From positions 9,424,001 through 9,488,000 of the forward strand of contig JAILWY010000023.1 in assembly GCA_022113835.1 (NCBI GenBank): 64,000 bases of DNA. Reading direction: 5' to 3'. This stretch comes from Atopsyche davidsoni (taxonomy: Eukaryota; Arthropoda; Insecta; Trichoptera; Hydrobiosidae). The notes beneath the pieces are model-generated. The model saw only the letters and a program-made list of their open reading frames with translations, had not been told where the DNA came from and searched no databases. Below, in pieces: positions 38,001-51,600 of the stretch (positions are counted from its first letter, which is position 1; each line of letters opens with the position of its first letter). A program made the position numbers and the translations under genes.

Positions 38001-38850
38001 CCTATTTCATCATAAGTTGGCAAAACTAAGTGAGCACTTGGCAGATATCTTAAAGTTGGCATGAAGCTTAGAAGTTAACGCACGCAAGCGAGACTCCCAG
38101 GGGTGACTCAGCCGGTGTGGAATATGACTTCAAACTCAACTTTTTACTCTGAAAGTTTATTTCAGCTACTTCCACACTCACTGATAGCGTCTTTCGCCCT
38201 TAACGCGCCTGCTTCTATAACCGATAAGCAACCCTTCTATTACCACAAGGGACACTCGATCCCCGTGTTATAAATCCAATCATGATGAAAACTATTTATT
38301 TGAATAATATTTGTATTACCTGCAAATGAACCGAAGTAACCATGCTTCCAACATTAATTATTAGGAAGCATACTTTAATGGCACGCAAAAGGTATATTCA
38401 AAATAGGGTCGAAGCAATTAAGTAAGTGGTCCTATTTTCTGAATCGCATTGCGGTGAAACATTCGTTGTCCATTTCTATAGTATGATATACAAACGGACA
38501 TCCCTTCCCACCCTCGCACGAACCTTCTCAGAGTACAAACCGCAACGCAACCCGCGGTCAGTGCAACGTTTTCGTTTATAAATGAAATAAATTAATTAAG
38601 TAACACAAAGTTCTTGTAATTACGACCGCATTAAAGTAACAGTACAGGAAAGATAGCACAAGGGTGAAATTAGCCGCTTTTAAAGTCTCGCGCCCATGCG
38701 AGGAGCATTCCCGCTATAGGGTTAGGGATAGGAACTACTCCAGAGTTAGTCATGATACCTAATCCCAAGGTTGTTGGGATTAATTATCTTCTAAAGTATA
38801 CGTCGAGTAAGCTTTGGGCCATAAGAGCCGGGACAAGTTTAAGGTTTACA
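38001..38850. promoter_or_regulatory. GC-moderate patches with a small hairpin
   Basis: Patches lie at about 38060-38280 and 38480-38800. A perfect 8-bp hairpin ATGCTTCC/GGAAGCAT (38342-38349, 38364-38371) lies between them. No frame of note is present. Weak regulatory candidate. Confidence 0.18.
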
Positions 38851-41800
38851 CGAAAATGAATTTTCTATACAAGATAAGCATCTCATAACCATGCTTGGAA
38901 ATTATCGTACGCGTTTATTGTAAGATTTATTATATGTTTCCTTACGTGTTACAAATTACAGCGAGGGTTATAGTCGTATAACAGATTGTAATAATTTATA
39001 TTATACCTACTTAGCTATGAGATAACATATGCTCTACGCCATGATTTATTAACACATGCTCTCAAATATGACATACACTTTCACTTTTTCACCATCTAAA
39101 CGATTAATAATTTATTTTCACAATTAAATAAAATCCCTTTTTTGTTTAAAAAAGAATCCAAGATCAATTTAATTTACTAACTTTCACTGAATATCATAAT
39201 ATTTACTGGTTTTATACATTTCTACCTTCCTCGTGCCAAACAGAGGCAAAAGAAATACTCGCGTGGATCGTATAAAAATGTATGATACCATTTGGAAAAT
39301 CTTTTGTTAGATAGAAAAAGTTTTGTTTCCAAAGGCATTACTATTATTCGATAGGGAAATATGAAGAGTGTTTCTTTGTATACTTTCAACAAAGTTTGAA
39401 AGGTAGAAATCCTTCTTTAAGAATATAAAACTGATATTATTACGCAAATCTTTTAGGTGACGAAAGAAGTTACCGGTAAACAATAAATATAAGTTTTAAA
39501 GTTGTCAAAGAAAAATATTTTTTTTTTAAAAGTAAACTTACGATTTTTTTAGTTTAGATTAATCCATGTTATAAATAAAATCGTAAGATTTGTGTACCTA
39601 TATAAATTTCAAAAAAATAATAAACTTTAAAAATAAAAATTACAGTTTTAATATATTTAGGTATATAAAATATATTTTTTCATGGTAAGTTTGGAACTAT
39701 TTATGAAATTTTTCATTGATAACTCACAATTTTTTTCCGTTATCAACGATTGTGATTTATCTTACTGTTAATGCAATAAATTTAAAATTTAACTTTTAAG
39801 CCCGATATTAATTTAAATTATTTTTGAATTTACTTATTTTCAGACTTTAAGATGTAAAAGATATAGTGGTCTTCAAAATATATACATAAAAAGAACTAGT
39901 CTATAAAATCAATTTTTTTTAAATAAGTACAACCAGGGTAAATATCAGATTGAAAAACCTTGTGAAAAGCGCGGTAACTCAGGTTAAAAAATTTACAAGA
40001 AAAAACTTATGAAGAAAATATAATTTGACGAATACACTTTAAAAGGTTATAATTATCATTAATGTAAATATTTCATTGTCATTTCATACCTACTCGTACT
40101 TTGAATAATCATAGGTTGACTGACATACAAAGTGTAATTAAATTTATTTTGTGTTCTGCTGGATACAAGACATCAATTAATATCTATTAGGACGTAGAAA
40201 TAATAACCAACTGTCAGTGGCCCTCGTTTCCAACTATTTGGAGATATAATGATTTGTGTGATTTTCGAGAAGTCTTAGAAACAATCGTAGAGCCCTTGCA
40301 TTTATGTTAGTAAATATAGCTTACTATTCATATCAAATAACAATGCTCATCACGAAAAATATCATCGGATTTTATGAGATGTTTAATATGTGTTATGTAT
40401 TTTGAGAGTGCCAATGGATTAAAATAGTTGTTTACTGTTTGATTGAGAACCAGGTATTATATTTTTAATCACATCTCACCTAGCCCATTTATTCAAATAT
40501 CATGGTTAAGACAAATTACCATTTTTATTTTAATTGACTGTCCTACAATAATATGTGAAATTAATGCTGATTTTTTAACCATTATAAATATAATATGATA
40601 GATGGTTGTTCTAAACTATAAAATATTACAATATTTATAGGGGTAGAAAACCTTAGTTCTAAATAATCTGTGCGTTGCAATTATGGCCAAATCAATTAAC
40701 TACCCTTTCCAAAAACTCGACCTATACGACTTATCTTAATACCTTCTTACAAACCCTTTTAAAACCGTAAATAAATAGACCATAGTATATTCTCTCACCT
40801 TCAGAAAACCAACAAAATCAATATCGGTCACATTTCCTTTAACTAAAGTTAACCATTTAATGCTGTTCGTTTATATTTTTCACTGGATTATTTTTTAGAA
40901 ATTTAGATATACATTTTTTATAAAGATTATAATGATCAGTAAAAGTTTTGTTGAAAAAGCTTTAAATAATAAAAAAGTAGTTACGATCGATTTGTAACTT
41001 ACTATAAAACTAAACGATGATTTTGTTATTTTATTTACATTTGGTATTAAAAAATTTAGTTGGATTCAATTACAATTATTATATTATATATTATTATAAA
41101 ATCAATAAATAATGATTTTTTGGTTTGTTAATGTATAAATAAATTTACAATATATTAAACAGCCTACTTTTAAAGATATTCTGTTTTATTTACTGTCTGT
41201 CTGTCATAACGGGTTTTTTTCCATGTTTTGTTTTATCCCAAGAGCTTATTTGTGACAGGATTGTTTATTTATCTTTTATTTAAGTACTTTGTGAAAGGTT
41301 GAACGATTTAAGAGTAAGCGACGGTAATAAAAAAATCATAAAGATAATAACTAATTAATGGTCTAAAAAGTCGCTCTGGTTTTTAACTTGTGTTCGTTTT
41401 GGTTAGTTGCACGGTTATATAAAATTTCACAAACCATTGTTGGTAAATTTGTTAAAGTAGCACAATCTTGTTACCTATAAAGCTTGTATTTCGATCCATA
41501 TTAGCGGAGAAATACCTTCAAGAAACGGCGTTGTCGCTAAGTAAGTTGTATAATAATGTCTTCAAAGAACTTTTGTTTCCAGTACACGCTTTTCGTCTCG
41601 TAAGAAGCGTTTTAAACTGTGTCTCGTTTATTTGACTAATGCGAACCACTTCCAGTGTAATGACCAAGTTTATCTCGGCTTTAGAGTAACCTGAAATACC
41701 GCATATTAAAAAAATGATTTCATTACATTTAGTTCACGCAGTTATTACAAAAAATTTTAGTAAAATTAATTCGTAAACATTTTTAAAAACCCTCACCTGA

Positions 41801-42676
41801 ATAATTATTTTTTCCATCATAAATCGCCGTTTTATAAAGGAACGTATTTTACTCTTGAGTAATATGAAGCATGCTAATACCTTAAAATGAAAATACTCAT
41901 TAAATGGTCTCGAAAACTTGAAGAACTTCAGTAAAATACAATATATGAACCTTTTTTCTAGCTTTAAAAAAGTAAAATGATTTCAAATAAGAGTTGCTAT
42001 TTAAAATACGAGTAAGTAATTTAATTTGTTAAAAATGAACCTTAAATAAAAAAATTAAAAAGCAGTCTTCGCAACCAACATAATTTCTATTTATGGTATT
42101 GCATTTATTTTCATTTTATATAAAAGAAAATAAACAGAGGTCACATGTTCCACTTTAAAATAATAACCACGTTATATATATTTCGCCTACCGAAAACATT
42201 TCGTCTAATCTAATCGAATCCTGTTTTAGCTAATCAAATGGTATTTTATAAAGAAATTCTTATTGTACAATGAAAGAAAAAACAAAAAAAGTAGGTCCAT
42301 ACAATCACATTTTTTTTATTGCATCAAATCTAAATTTCTTAAAATGATAAGATGCAATCCTGTCCCATTCAGATTTTTTCTCTCATAACATTAATTTTAC
42401 AAAAAAAAAATATTTTTGCGCACAGTAAAAAAATAATTTTAAAATATCAAATATATAAACAATCTAAAATTTAGGCTCACAAAATTCAGTACGTAAAAAC
42501 CAAACGTTTATTTGTACAAGAAAAACTGTGTGAATAATATTTTTTACATGTATTAAGTTCACATTCAAAAAAATTGCAATTTTCAGTTGAAATAAAATCA
42601 TCCATCAATATCATCTTCAATCCGATACAAACACGAGCATCGAGCATCTGGCCTCGTCGCACACACTCGGGCCAAT
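38851..42676. other. AT-rich noncoding DNA
   Basis: No supported gene. On the minus strand, donor-like AAG|GTGAGA (near 40799) and TTCAG|GTGAGG (near 41797) each close short open stretches of 24 and 8 codons. Without acceptors or codon bias they are not annotated as exons. A short TGTC repeat lies near 41192-41206. Confidence 0.4.
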
Positions 42677-42697
42677 AAAAAAAAAAAAAAAAAAAAA
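42677..42697 (+). repeat. Poly(A) tract of 21 after AATAAA
   Basis: The run follows GGGCCAATAAA, so an AATAAA hexamer (42674-42679) merges into 21 A residues. It could be the tail of an old retroposed transcript or simple slippage; no source gene is recognisable upstream. Confidence 0.7.
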
Positions 42698-42832
42698 CAA
42701 CCAATTGCGTCAACAATAAATCATGTTTCATTCAGGTAAAAATAAATCCGCAATCATTGCGGGCTGATTACGGCGTTTCAATCGGGCACAAGCGGTGGCG
42801 CAGTTCAGCGCGCCCTGCGGGGGTGAGATAGT

Positions 42833-42903
42833 GGCGGGGGCGGGGGCGGGGGCGGGGGCGGGGGCGGGGGGGCGGGGGCGGGGGCGGGGGGCGGGGGCGG
42901 GGG
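42833..42903 (+). repeat. GGGGGC hexanucleotide tract
   Basis: Eleven runs of five to seven G are separated by single C residues, giving a nearly pure 6-bp repeat with two slightly longer units. It ends at GGCGCGCCCC. One-base loops make this an exceptionally favourable G-quadruplex sequence on the plus strand. The minus-strand frame through it gives only poly-Pro/Ala and is not a gene. Confidence 0.95.
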
Positions 42904-44041
42904 CGCGCCCCTGGAGCCGCGGGAAATCATTTCACCGCTCTCTCTAATACACGGATCGTGCGGCCTTTTTAACGCCGTCTGAACGATGATGTACATTTAG
43001 TGTTCTCGCGGAATTGAAGAGAGTTTTTGAAATATTTCGCCAACCTCTTATTGAAGTGAGTTCAGCGACTAGAAAGTTCTTGTATTATATATCTCACTAT
43101 CAATACCTGACATTTGTTATGATTGTCATAATTTGACGCGTTTTTTTTCAACATCAAAAAATGTGTGTTTATTACCTATTGTAATGTGATTATAATATGT
43201 TTGAAAAAAAAAAGTTTTTTTATGCATAATGAGCAAAGGCTATCCTATGGTTGTTTTGTCTTAAATCGGTTGTTGAAAATTATGACACCGACTTAAATAA
43301 ACGTTTCAGAGAGTGTTGTGAAGAGGGTCCAGGTCATTTATGTTATTGATAAAAAAATCATCATAAAAATCATTGTAAAACAATAGAAACAATTATAGAA
43401 AAGTTATACAAATCAACGAAAACAAGAAAATTCAAATTGTTTTTTTCAATATTATAATGCTAATTTTGTTAAGAATCAATTGCTGAGTTTTTTATTGTGT
43501 TAAAATATTATATGGTTCTTTACATATAAGTTATTATTTGCTTTTGTATATCTTTAAACTCTTTTTGTATTGCTTTGACTATTCAAGGAAGAAAACAAAT
43601 CACAAATTAAATATATACAGGCTTGTTATTGAAATATAAGCGTCACTATATAAGTGAATTAAAGAGAAAATTTTATTGTTGATTTTATTGTTGATCTGCA
43701 ATTTAACAAAAACCAAACAGTTACCCGCAATTATTGTTTTTATGAAGAAACAAGAATACAGCCCTAAAAGTTTTGTTATTTTTAATGGTTTTATAATTAA
43801 ATTTCTTGTAAAAGAACTGAATTTCTATCGAAAATGTATTATCAACAGCAGCAATTGAGTACGGGGAAGTTTTAATTAATTAGAAACAATATTGCGTAGT
43901 TATTACCCGAGCTGTGCATGTTTTAATGCCATTTAAAACACACTACAGCATAAAAGTTGAAATACTTGTAAGAATTTTTTTCTAAATAAACTAAGTTTCC
44001 ACATATATTTGATTGTTTTTTGTTTACACTAATTATGTTTA
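42904..44041. other. GC-moderate shoulder passing into AT-rich DNA
   Basis: To about 43020 the sequence is an island around the hexamer tract; beyond it is AT-rich. The 60-codon frame at 43676-43858 has no domain. No gene is visible. Confidence 0.4.
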
Positions 44042-44525
44042 ATGGCTTCTTTGTTTATGACATATTTTTTTTACAATTTCCACAATTGCAATTGTAAAAT
44101 GTGCAAGTTTATTAAATACAAAAAAAATATTTCAAATACAAAGACTGTAAAATACATCGGGGTAAACGCTTATATAAATGATTGTTTTAAATTGTACACC
44201 GTGAAGAAAATAAATTGTTTTTTGGGTAGAAAGATACAAATAAAGATACAAATATATTTTTGTAATGTTAAAAATCTATTATTTTATATCTATAAATATT
44301 TTGTTATTTATGTACGATGGATCACATTTCATAGCGTTCAGTGTATTAATGAATATTCTTAAAAATGTTTGCTTTTGCGAAGTTCGACCTCACTGGTTAC
44401 GTGTAAGCGCATTTGTTGCTGGTATCACACGAAAGAACCACGAGAGATTTGCATTCATTGCTTATACAAAATGCAAAAACATTTTAAACTTTAATATAAT
44501 CTTTATGATATTTAAATATTATTGA
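44042..44525 (+). other. Two overlapping open frames of uncertain meaning
   Basis: Frames of 106 codons (44042-44362) and 86 codons (44265-44525) overlap in different phases. The first is Lys/Ile/Tyr-rich, as expected by chance in AT-rich DNA. The second becomes GC-balanced from about 44375 with VRPHWLRVSAFVAGITRKNH. No family is recognised and no convincing splice sites flank either. Confidence 0.12.
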
Positions 44526-47500
44526 TATTGCTGGAATAACATTTCTCAAAACTATAAAATTTTGTGAGGATCGATAATTATTTAGTTTTTAATGTAATAA
44601 AGTCTATTAAGAAGAAAAAATATAAATCTATAAAGTTTGTGATCATTAGCATGAGAAGTAATATAAAGTGATACGCCTTTACAGAAACCTGATTTAAAAA
44701 GTTACATACGATGTATGGAAAGACAGAAAACTTTTGCAATATATTGAAGAATTCAAAAGTAATTTCATGCTTGCAACGTTGTTCATGCAAGCTTTTCAGC
44801 ATATAAACTTTCCTGATACTGTGACAGCTCTTCATAAGATCTTTGATCTAATTTCAAGGAATATAATTATCAAATTAATTTTTGTTTTAATGCTTGCTTA
44901 ACTTTCTAAAATTTTAAAATGACAAAAAACCTTGCTTGTGTGTGATAACACAGCGTATTCCTGTGTAGTGAGCTTTGCACTATAGAGGACCTTATCTCAT
45001 AGGATAAACCTTGAGATTAATCATATTATTGGCTATCTATTAGCTGACCAAATAGTTAAGCGCAAACCACCAATATTACATATAATACATATCAAACGAC
45101 CGCGCCTATAATGCGGCTTACTCCGAGTTTTAGAATAATATGCAACTAGAACCCATTTAGTTCTAAAAAACATGAGAGCGTATTTCTTCTTTTAATTTAA
45201 AAAATTTAAAAAATTAAGCCATTTATAGTCACCGCCAACCAGATCTCCGCTGAGCGGTTGGACCAGATAGATTAAAATAAAAACAAATACTTGTGAATTT
45301 TCCATAATAAATATAGGATCGATTTGGGGATTGGTGGCTTTCTTTTACGAGGCTTAAATGGTTTCCTGCTGTATATATTGATATTTTTACGTAATACCAA
45401 CCAATAATGACAATACCATTACTGACCATATCAACGAATTTACTTTTATTATTAAGAATAAATAGTTTATTAATATGATTTAGATTAAAAGAATGCATTT
45501 AAACTTTAACCGCTTGCAATACTCACAAATATTAATCAATAAGTGTACAAAGCAAAAGACAATAACATAAAATGAATAACTTGTTGTTTATTTGGTCTGT
45601 AATAATGTCCCTTCGCGATATCCAAAAGGTCAATCCTTTAACCCTGAGTCTTAAGGTTTATTGCCTTCCCAAAAACAATATTTCATTCCGCGCTATCAAA
45701 TATGAAACATGCATTCATTCCGGGTACCCAAATCAACTTAAGCCCTATAACTGAATTACTGGGGTCTACTTAACCCGAACAACAGTAGACTACCTAGGGG
45801 CTTCACTTACAACTTAATTCACAGAAACGTTATAGGCCATCTCCGTTAACTAGATTTTGCATCTCTGTAATTAAGACATAGCATTCGCTAGATGAACTTA
45901 CTGTGTGCACCTAGAGACGTATAACCCCGAAGTTTGGCGTATTTTGAATGACTTAGAAATAATATTTATGGAGAACAAACTACTTGAAGTAGTTCTAGAC
46001 CAATCTTAAATCATTCCTTATTTAATCATATTTTGGTAGCTTGTAAGTAAAAGGTAAATATATTTACTGTCTTGCTTATATTTATTTAAAATCATTATTT
46101 GAAAGCATACAAATGAAGACGCTCATTAGAATAAATATTTAATATTTTCTGATCAGGATTACAATCGTCTAAGACTCGGTAATTTTCCCAGTAATTAACT
46201 CGTTTTAGACTGAATTGCTTAATGTTTTATATCATTATTATTATATTAATAGTTTATAAATTTGCAAAAAGTCAAAGCTATTCAACGTTTATATGTTTGA
46301 AAAAAAAACTATTTTTATTATTTCATTAACACGTTATATATTCTCTCGGAGCAATTAGCTTACCTTACATGAAATCAGGGTTGTCTTTTTTTTACTAAAC
46401 TAAAGAATACATTAAAATAAAATAATTAACAGTAAAAACAAAAATAATCACGGATGCTAATTTATTAAAAGCAACAGGGATAATTTACTTCGTTTTTTGT
46501 TACTTTTACAATAAAAAACATATCGGAGCTCAAATATCTGAATGTAACAACGAACCTCTACGCACATATGATGATATCCCTTGAGACGTTTGAGGAAGAA
46601 GTGATTCACATTAGACGCAAGGCGAGATGAGTTTCATTGAAAGGTATGAAAGATTTATAAAAGTAAAGGTTCCTGTCATAGAAAATTAGATTTTTACTCA
46701 AAGAAGGATAAACAAGAAATGAGAAACTCATGTTATTTAAATAAAAAAATAATCAAATTTTAACTCGAAAAAACATTTCTTAAGACGTAAAGTATCATAT
46801 ATTTTATTTATTCTAAGAATGTTTGTTATTTTTGGTTGTAAGTCTACATAATCTTCTAAATTATATCTGACACTATTGAATGCTTGCTTGATTTTCAGTT
46901 GAGTCATTCGGTAAACAATATTCATGAAAGTCCTCGGTGGAAAACGAGGCCTCAAAGTTCACGGAATATTAATTCCCTAGAACTGAGTCCTCGTAACGAC
47001 AACATTTAAAGGTGCTTTATTATTCAAAACGAGCATTTCAATTAGATTTAGTCGGTGACTTTGTCCGCTTTTGTTTGTATATAATAACAATTTCTTAAAT
47101 ATGACATCTGTGTGAAAAACCTGCTCTACAACTTATTTATAGAAGTGTGCTCTGAATATTTTTCAGCATTCTCGGTTTTAATTAAACTTTGTATGCAGCG
47201 GAAGCGTTTATTTCATTCGAAGCAAGTCAGATGAATTAAATTCTTTGAAGACACTTAAGCGGAACAAAGTGGCCGGAAATTGAAAACGATGACAAAGCGT
47301 CAAGTCTTCGTTGTTTCTTATAATAAATATAATATTTATAGATACAAACGGTGGTGGGACAGTTTCTTTTCATGGAAAAATTCAAGAATAAATAAAGTGT
47401 AAGTATAAATCACGAAACGTGTACGTCAACAATACTATAATAATGTGAAACTTAAAAAAAAAACAAAACTGCCTTTAATGAAAGAAGTAATACCATTCAA

Positions 47501-49319
47501 ATATATTTAATAGTTATATAGCTATACATACATGATAGATATACATGGCAGCACTGATGTTAGGTTCCGACACTTTATTGAGCGCAAAATTAATTTTCTT
47601 TTTAGTTCTTTTTTTATGGCATTAAAAATGGGCTCGCCGTGGCAGAACCTTTCCGTATGAAAATTTATTAAAAATCTCTTATAATTTTCCATTAAAATTG
47701 TATTGCTGACATGATAACCACCAAGGGAGATATTTTTCATATAATAAATGGTGTATTCACGAGAATGAGTAACTTTTTCTTCTGGATTTACCTTTTTTTA
47801 ATCCCCTAATTTAATGAACAAAAGATCCGTATCCGAACAGTGCGCACCGTTACTATATTTATATTTTTCTTTTGTTAACATTTCAGTAGTATTTTTTTAG
47901 CCTTGGTGTCATTTTCATTTAAAATATGACAATCTTTGCTTTGTTATTTTTTTTTTTCAACAAAAACAATAATGGCAATTTATATTAAAACGTACGAACG
48001 TACAAGTATTTAGTTAATTTTTGACGCAGTTTTAAAAATTTCAAAATAAATATTATTTTAAATATAGAATTACTAAAAATATAATGAATGAACAATAAAC
48101 ACATTGTGATTGACCTAAATTAAATCATAATTTAACATTTTCTTTATCGTATATGAGAAAATGTCAAGAGTATGTATTTTGAAAGAAATTCGTTTTTTTT
48201 AGGTATCTACAATCTAACATAAAGTTTCTATAAAAAAGACGACGGTCTTTGTAATTCTCAAAACTATTTAGATTTGGAGTATCTGTTTTTTTAGTTTCAA
48301 TAGAAACCACGGTGTTTCATTGTATACTTCTTTACTTGCAATTCCGTTGCATCTCAGAATATTTAGACAAATCACAAAAAAAAAATTAACAGCACAACAT
48401 TCATTTGCTTTTTTATAATTAATTTTACATTTAGTTTAAGCTCTTTACATACAAATATTAAAATTTGGATCGGTTTATAATTGTGCTAAATGATTTATGG
48501 TGAACCAAACCTAGATTTAATATTTTTCCTCTATTTGAATATATTTAAGGAGATCGTCTGAGGATTTGACAGAGCAGTTAACAATGCACAGGTTAAAAAA
48601 GACATTATGCAAAGAGTGGAGTCCTTAGAATAACAGTTTAACTGGAACTGCATTTTGCCGTGTGACTTACTATAAAAGGTTCAAAGAGAACCATAAATCT
48701 GAGGCAGATAGCAGGAATACAAACCAAACTGGCCCAGTGCCAGGCAACTTTTGATTAAGATTTGTGTGTTCTGTATGAAATATTTAAACTTTGAACACCA
48801 GCTGGTGCATCTACTGAGAACTTTTATCCTAATTCCAAATTTTCATTAAGCATGGCCTAGTTCATGGCGAGTTTTCTATTTTTACATTAGTAAAACTAAT
48901 CTTCAGTAAACATACCAATCAGCTTTCTCGACGTCTTAACTGCTTAAATATAAAAAAGTTATACACAATTAACAAGAAATGAGGATTGAAATTAACAAAG
49001 AAGAAAGATAGATAAGACATCTGGTAAACTTTAAAAAAGATTTGACTAATTATAAAAATATTCGGTAAGTTGCTTAAAAAGTCGAAGATTAGCTTCAGAT
49101 CAGACCAGAAAAGAACCAAAACAATCAAAAATAAAATAATATAAAACAGCATTTTTCAGTGCTCAAAACTACTGTACGTGTACATATGGTAATCAAATTA
49201 CATTATGAACAAAATTTTATCGCAGATCAGAAAGAAAAGATATTTATTTGAATATTTTTTTATAACCGATGCTCCATAAAAAAACAAAATATGTAGTAAC
49301 GTTTTCTCTAACAAAACAT
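44526..49319. other. AT-rich noncoding DNA
   Basis: No supported gene in about 4.8 kb. GC-moderate patches lie at about 45720-45960, 47150-47300 and 48540-48860. Frames at 44578-44835, 45229-45498, 45572-45754, 46737-46955, 47522-47740 and 48919-49152 are AT-driven and match nothing recognised. Confidence 0.45.
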
Positions 49320-49560
49320 TCCCCGAGCTAAACACATATAAGTATGTCATTCAATATAAAATGGGAAATCCAGCGGGGCAGCGGCAGCGAGCTGTGTGTA
49401 GGATATTCTCCGCACATTCTGGCATCCCCGAAGACTTCCAATGTATATCTCGACGTTAGCGCACTCTACCCTTGCCGACTCCCGAGGGTCGCAAACAAAA
49501 ATACGATGGGCCAAACTTTCTTGTGTAGTTGGGGACATTAAGTACGTGTTGGTGCACTGA
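49320..49560. promoter_or_regulatory. Compact GC-moderate island
   Basis: An isolated 200-bp island open on both strands (65 plus-strand and 63 minus-strand codons). Neither product is recognised; the plus frame begins MSFNIKWEIQRGSGSELCVG. Sharp edges against AT-rich flanks suggest a conserved noncoding element or an unrecognised exon. Confidence 0.25.
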
Positions 49561-50862
49561 GAGGAAAAGTAATTCCTTAATGTGATATCGAAAAAAGTTT
49601 TGTATTCGATTTATTATCGCTTATAAATCAAAGATATTATGGCTTTAATAATTTTGCGATACATGATGTGTTATTGTATGTTCGTTTTATTTATTAATTG
49701 GGTAAAATATTATACTGTGTAAATTATGCAAGCGAGTTACTGATAAAGTTTGCTGTGAAAACTGTGAAGCAAGATTTATCGCACTGATAGAGTATTTCTG
49801 GGAAATTAATGAGAAAATTAAGCAAGGGTGGTGTGCTTTTGAGACAAATGGTTCAGTAAGAAATCCTTACTATTATTCGTGCAATAGTTATCTTTATTAA
49901 TTCTTTCACACTTAATTTTCTGTGTTCAAAAATATATGCACTAGAAAAAATGTGCAAAAAAACTGCAACATAAATAATCAAGAAAAAAACAGTAATATAA
50001 ATCGTTTTAAATTTTATGAATGTTCTAAAAACTTTGAATATATTATTTTTTATAATCTTGATAAACCAATAATCGTCACCAAACCATTACATAATAATTA
50101 TATTTAAAAAAATAACGGTTCGTTTGAAAAAAAAATTTGAAAACATGGAAATGTTGATAATTGACTTATATTTTGTTGTGTCAAATATTAAAATTTCAAA
50201 TCCTTTTCTAGTTATAATAGGTTGTTAAGTTTTATCTGTTCATATAATCTAATTTTCTTTACTATAGGTCAGCTTTAAAATCATGTTGTAAAAATTATTA
50301 GAATAATACAATTTTATTGAATGATTCCACATTTTATTTTACCAGTACTTTAATAACTGTCTTTTTATATTCTTAAAATTAATAAATCTTAAGAATACAT
50401 AATTGTAATGAATATACGAATTTTGTGTCGACTAAAATTTTAATTTATAAAACCGTATTCAAATAGTATAATAAATTTATTTAAGGATAAAAAACACAGT
50501 AAGCTCTATAGATCATTGGATAAGAAGCGTTCGATACAGGATACAATGGATAAAAGGATACAAATGTGGTTATTTTTTTTTTTCAAAGTAAGACCCTTCT
50601 TTTGTATTCTTGGTCTAAAATAAAGATGGGTTCTTTATCAATCACCAAAGTATTATTCTTTCACATTTTCAATCATTTAATTCCATTTATAGACATATAT
50701 TTTTTAATAAAAGTTACGTCAATATATTTTATCAAAGGAAGAAGAATTATAAATATAACTAATGAAATATACCTTATACCCGCAAGAAAAATATATTGAC
50801 CAATATAAAAAGCTATTCTTACTCTACCTTGCTTATGTCGTATGTTTTGGTCTCTCTTTCAG
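49561..50862. other. AT-rich noncoding DNA, possible intron
   Basis: No gene is visible. It leads directly into the microexon candidate at 50863. Confidence 0.4.
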
Positions 50863-50887
50863 AAAATCCCAGTAAATGGGAAGTCAG
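50863..50887 (+). CDS. Candidate 25-nt microexon
   Basis: A textbook acceptor (TTTTGGTCTCTCTTTCAG, AG at 50861-50862) and a strong donor (GTCAG|GTAAGC, GT at 50888) enclose exactly 25 nt. Read with two leading bases it gives NPSKWEV plus AG; read from the first base, KIPVNGKS plus G; the third phase has a TAA stop. 25 is not a multiple of three, so skipping would shift the frame. No host gene is identified. Strong paired splice signals around so short a segment are uncommon, but a chance pair cannot be excluded in 64 kb. Confidence 0.3.
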
Positions 50888-51600
50888 GTAAGCATTTTAT
50901 AACCTAGTTTTTGGCTCTACGGTGACTTCGAGTTCACCAATTTATATTTTAGATGAAACACAGTATCAGCAAGTAAATCATACTTAAATGTAGAAAGACT
51001 GATGACTGTGAGTGTTATTATTTAAGAAATGTATACACATTATTTGTTTAAATATAAATACAAATGTTTTTTGCAACCATAAATTATTGTTGATTATTTC
51101 TAATCCGTATTGTCAATTATGGGTTTTCACTTTTGTTTCATGACCGTATTGTCAATACATGAATATTACAGTGGAATAAATATTTAGATTAATGTCATTT
51201 TAGCAATACTTTAAATAAAAGTTTATTGTAATAATACTTAGAAAACTACGAAAAAAATAATATTATATCGTTAATTTTCGAACCGCGCGTTTGTTTGTAA
51301 TATTTGAAAAAAACCATCGGTTGCACTGCAGTAACGCCACACGCTATCTTATATCACCAACTCTTTATTCATTTTTGTGTCTTGTATTGATGAAAAATTC
51401 AGAGATACGCCTAAAGAGATTTGAATTTACATTCAAACGTTTAAGATTTGCATAGTGACAAAAAATATGACCGCAAGGATAAATATAACAAACTATTACA
51501 TTATTATGTCAGAAAATAGCTATTTATGTTTTATGCTATAGAAGATAGAGCAACTTGGACTCAGAAAGAGTGCAAGGGAAAACAGCAGTAAGCTCTGAGA
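50888..51600. other. AT-rich noncoding DNA
   Basis: CCGTATTGTCAAT occurs twice, near 51104 and 51143. No gene is visible. Confidence 0.4.

Noticed and set aside
42805..42996. Proline-rich minus-strand frame
   Set aside because: It is the complement of the GGGGGC repeat and has no independent coding support.
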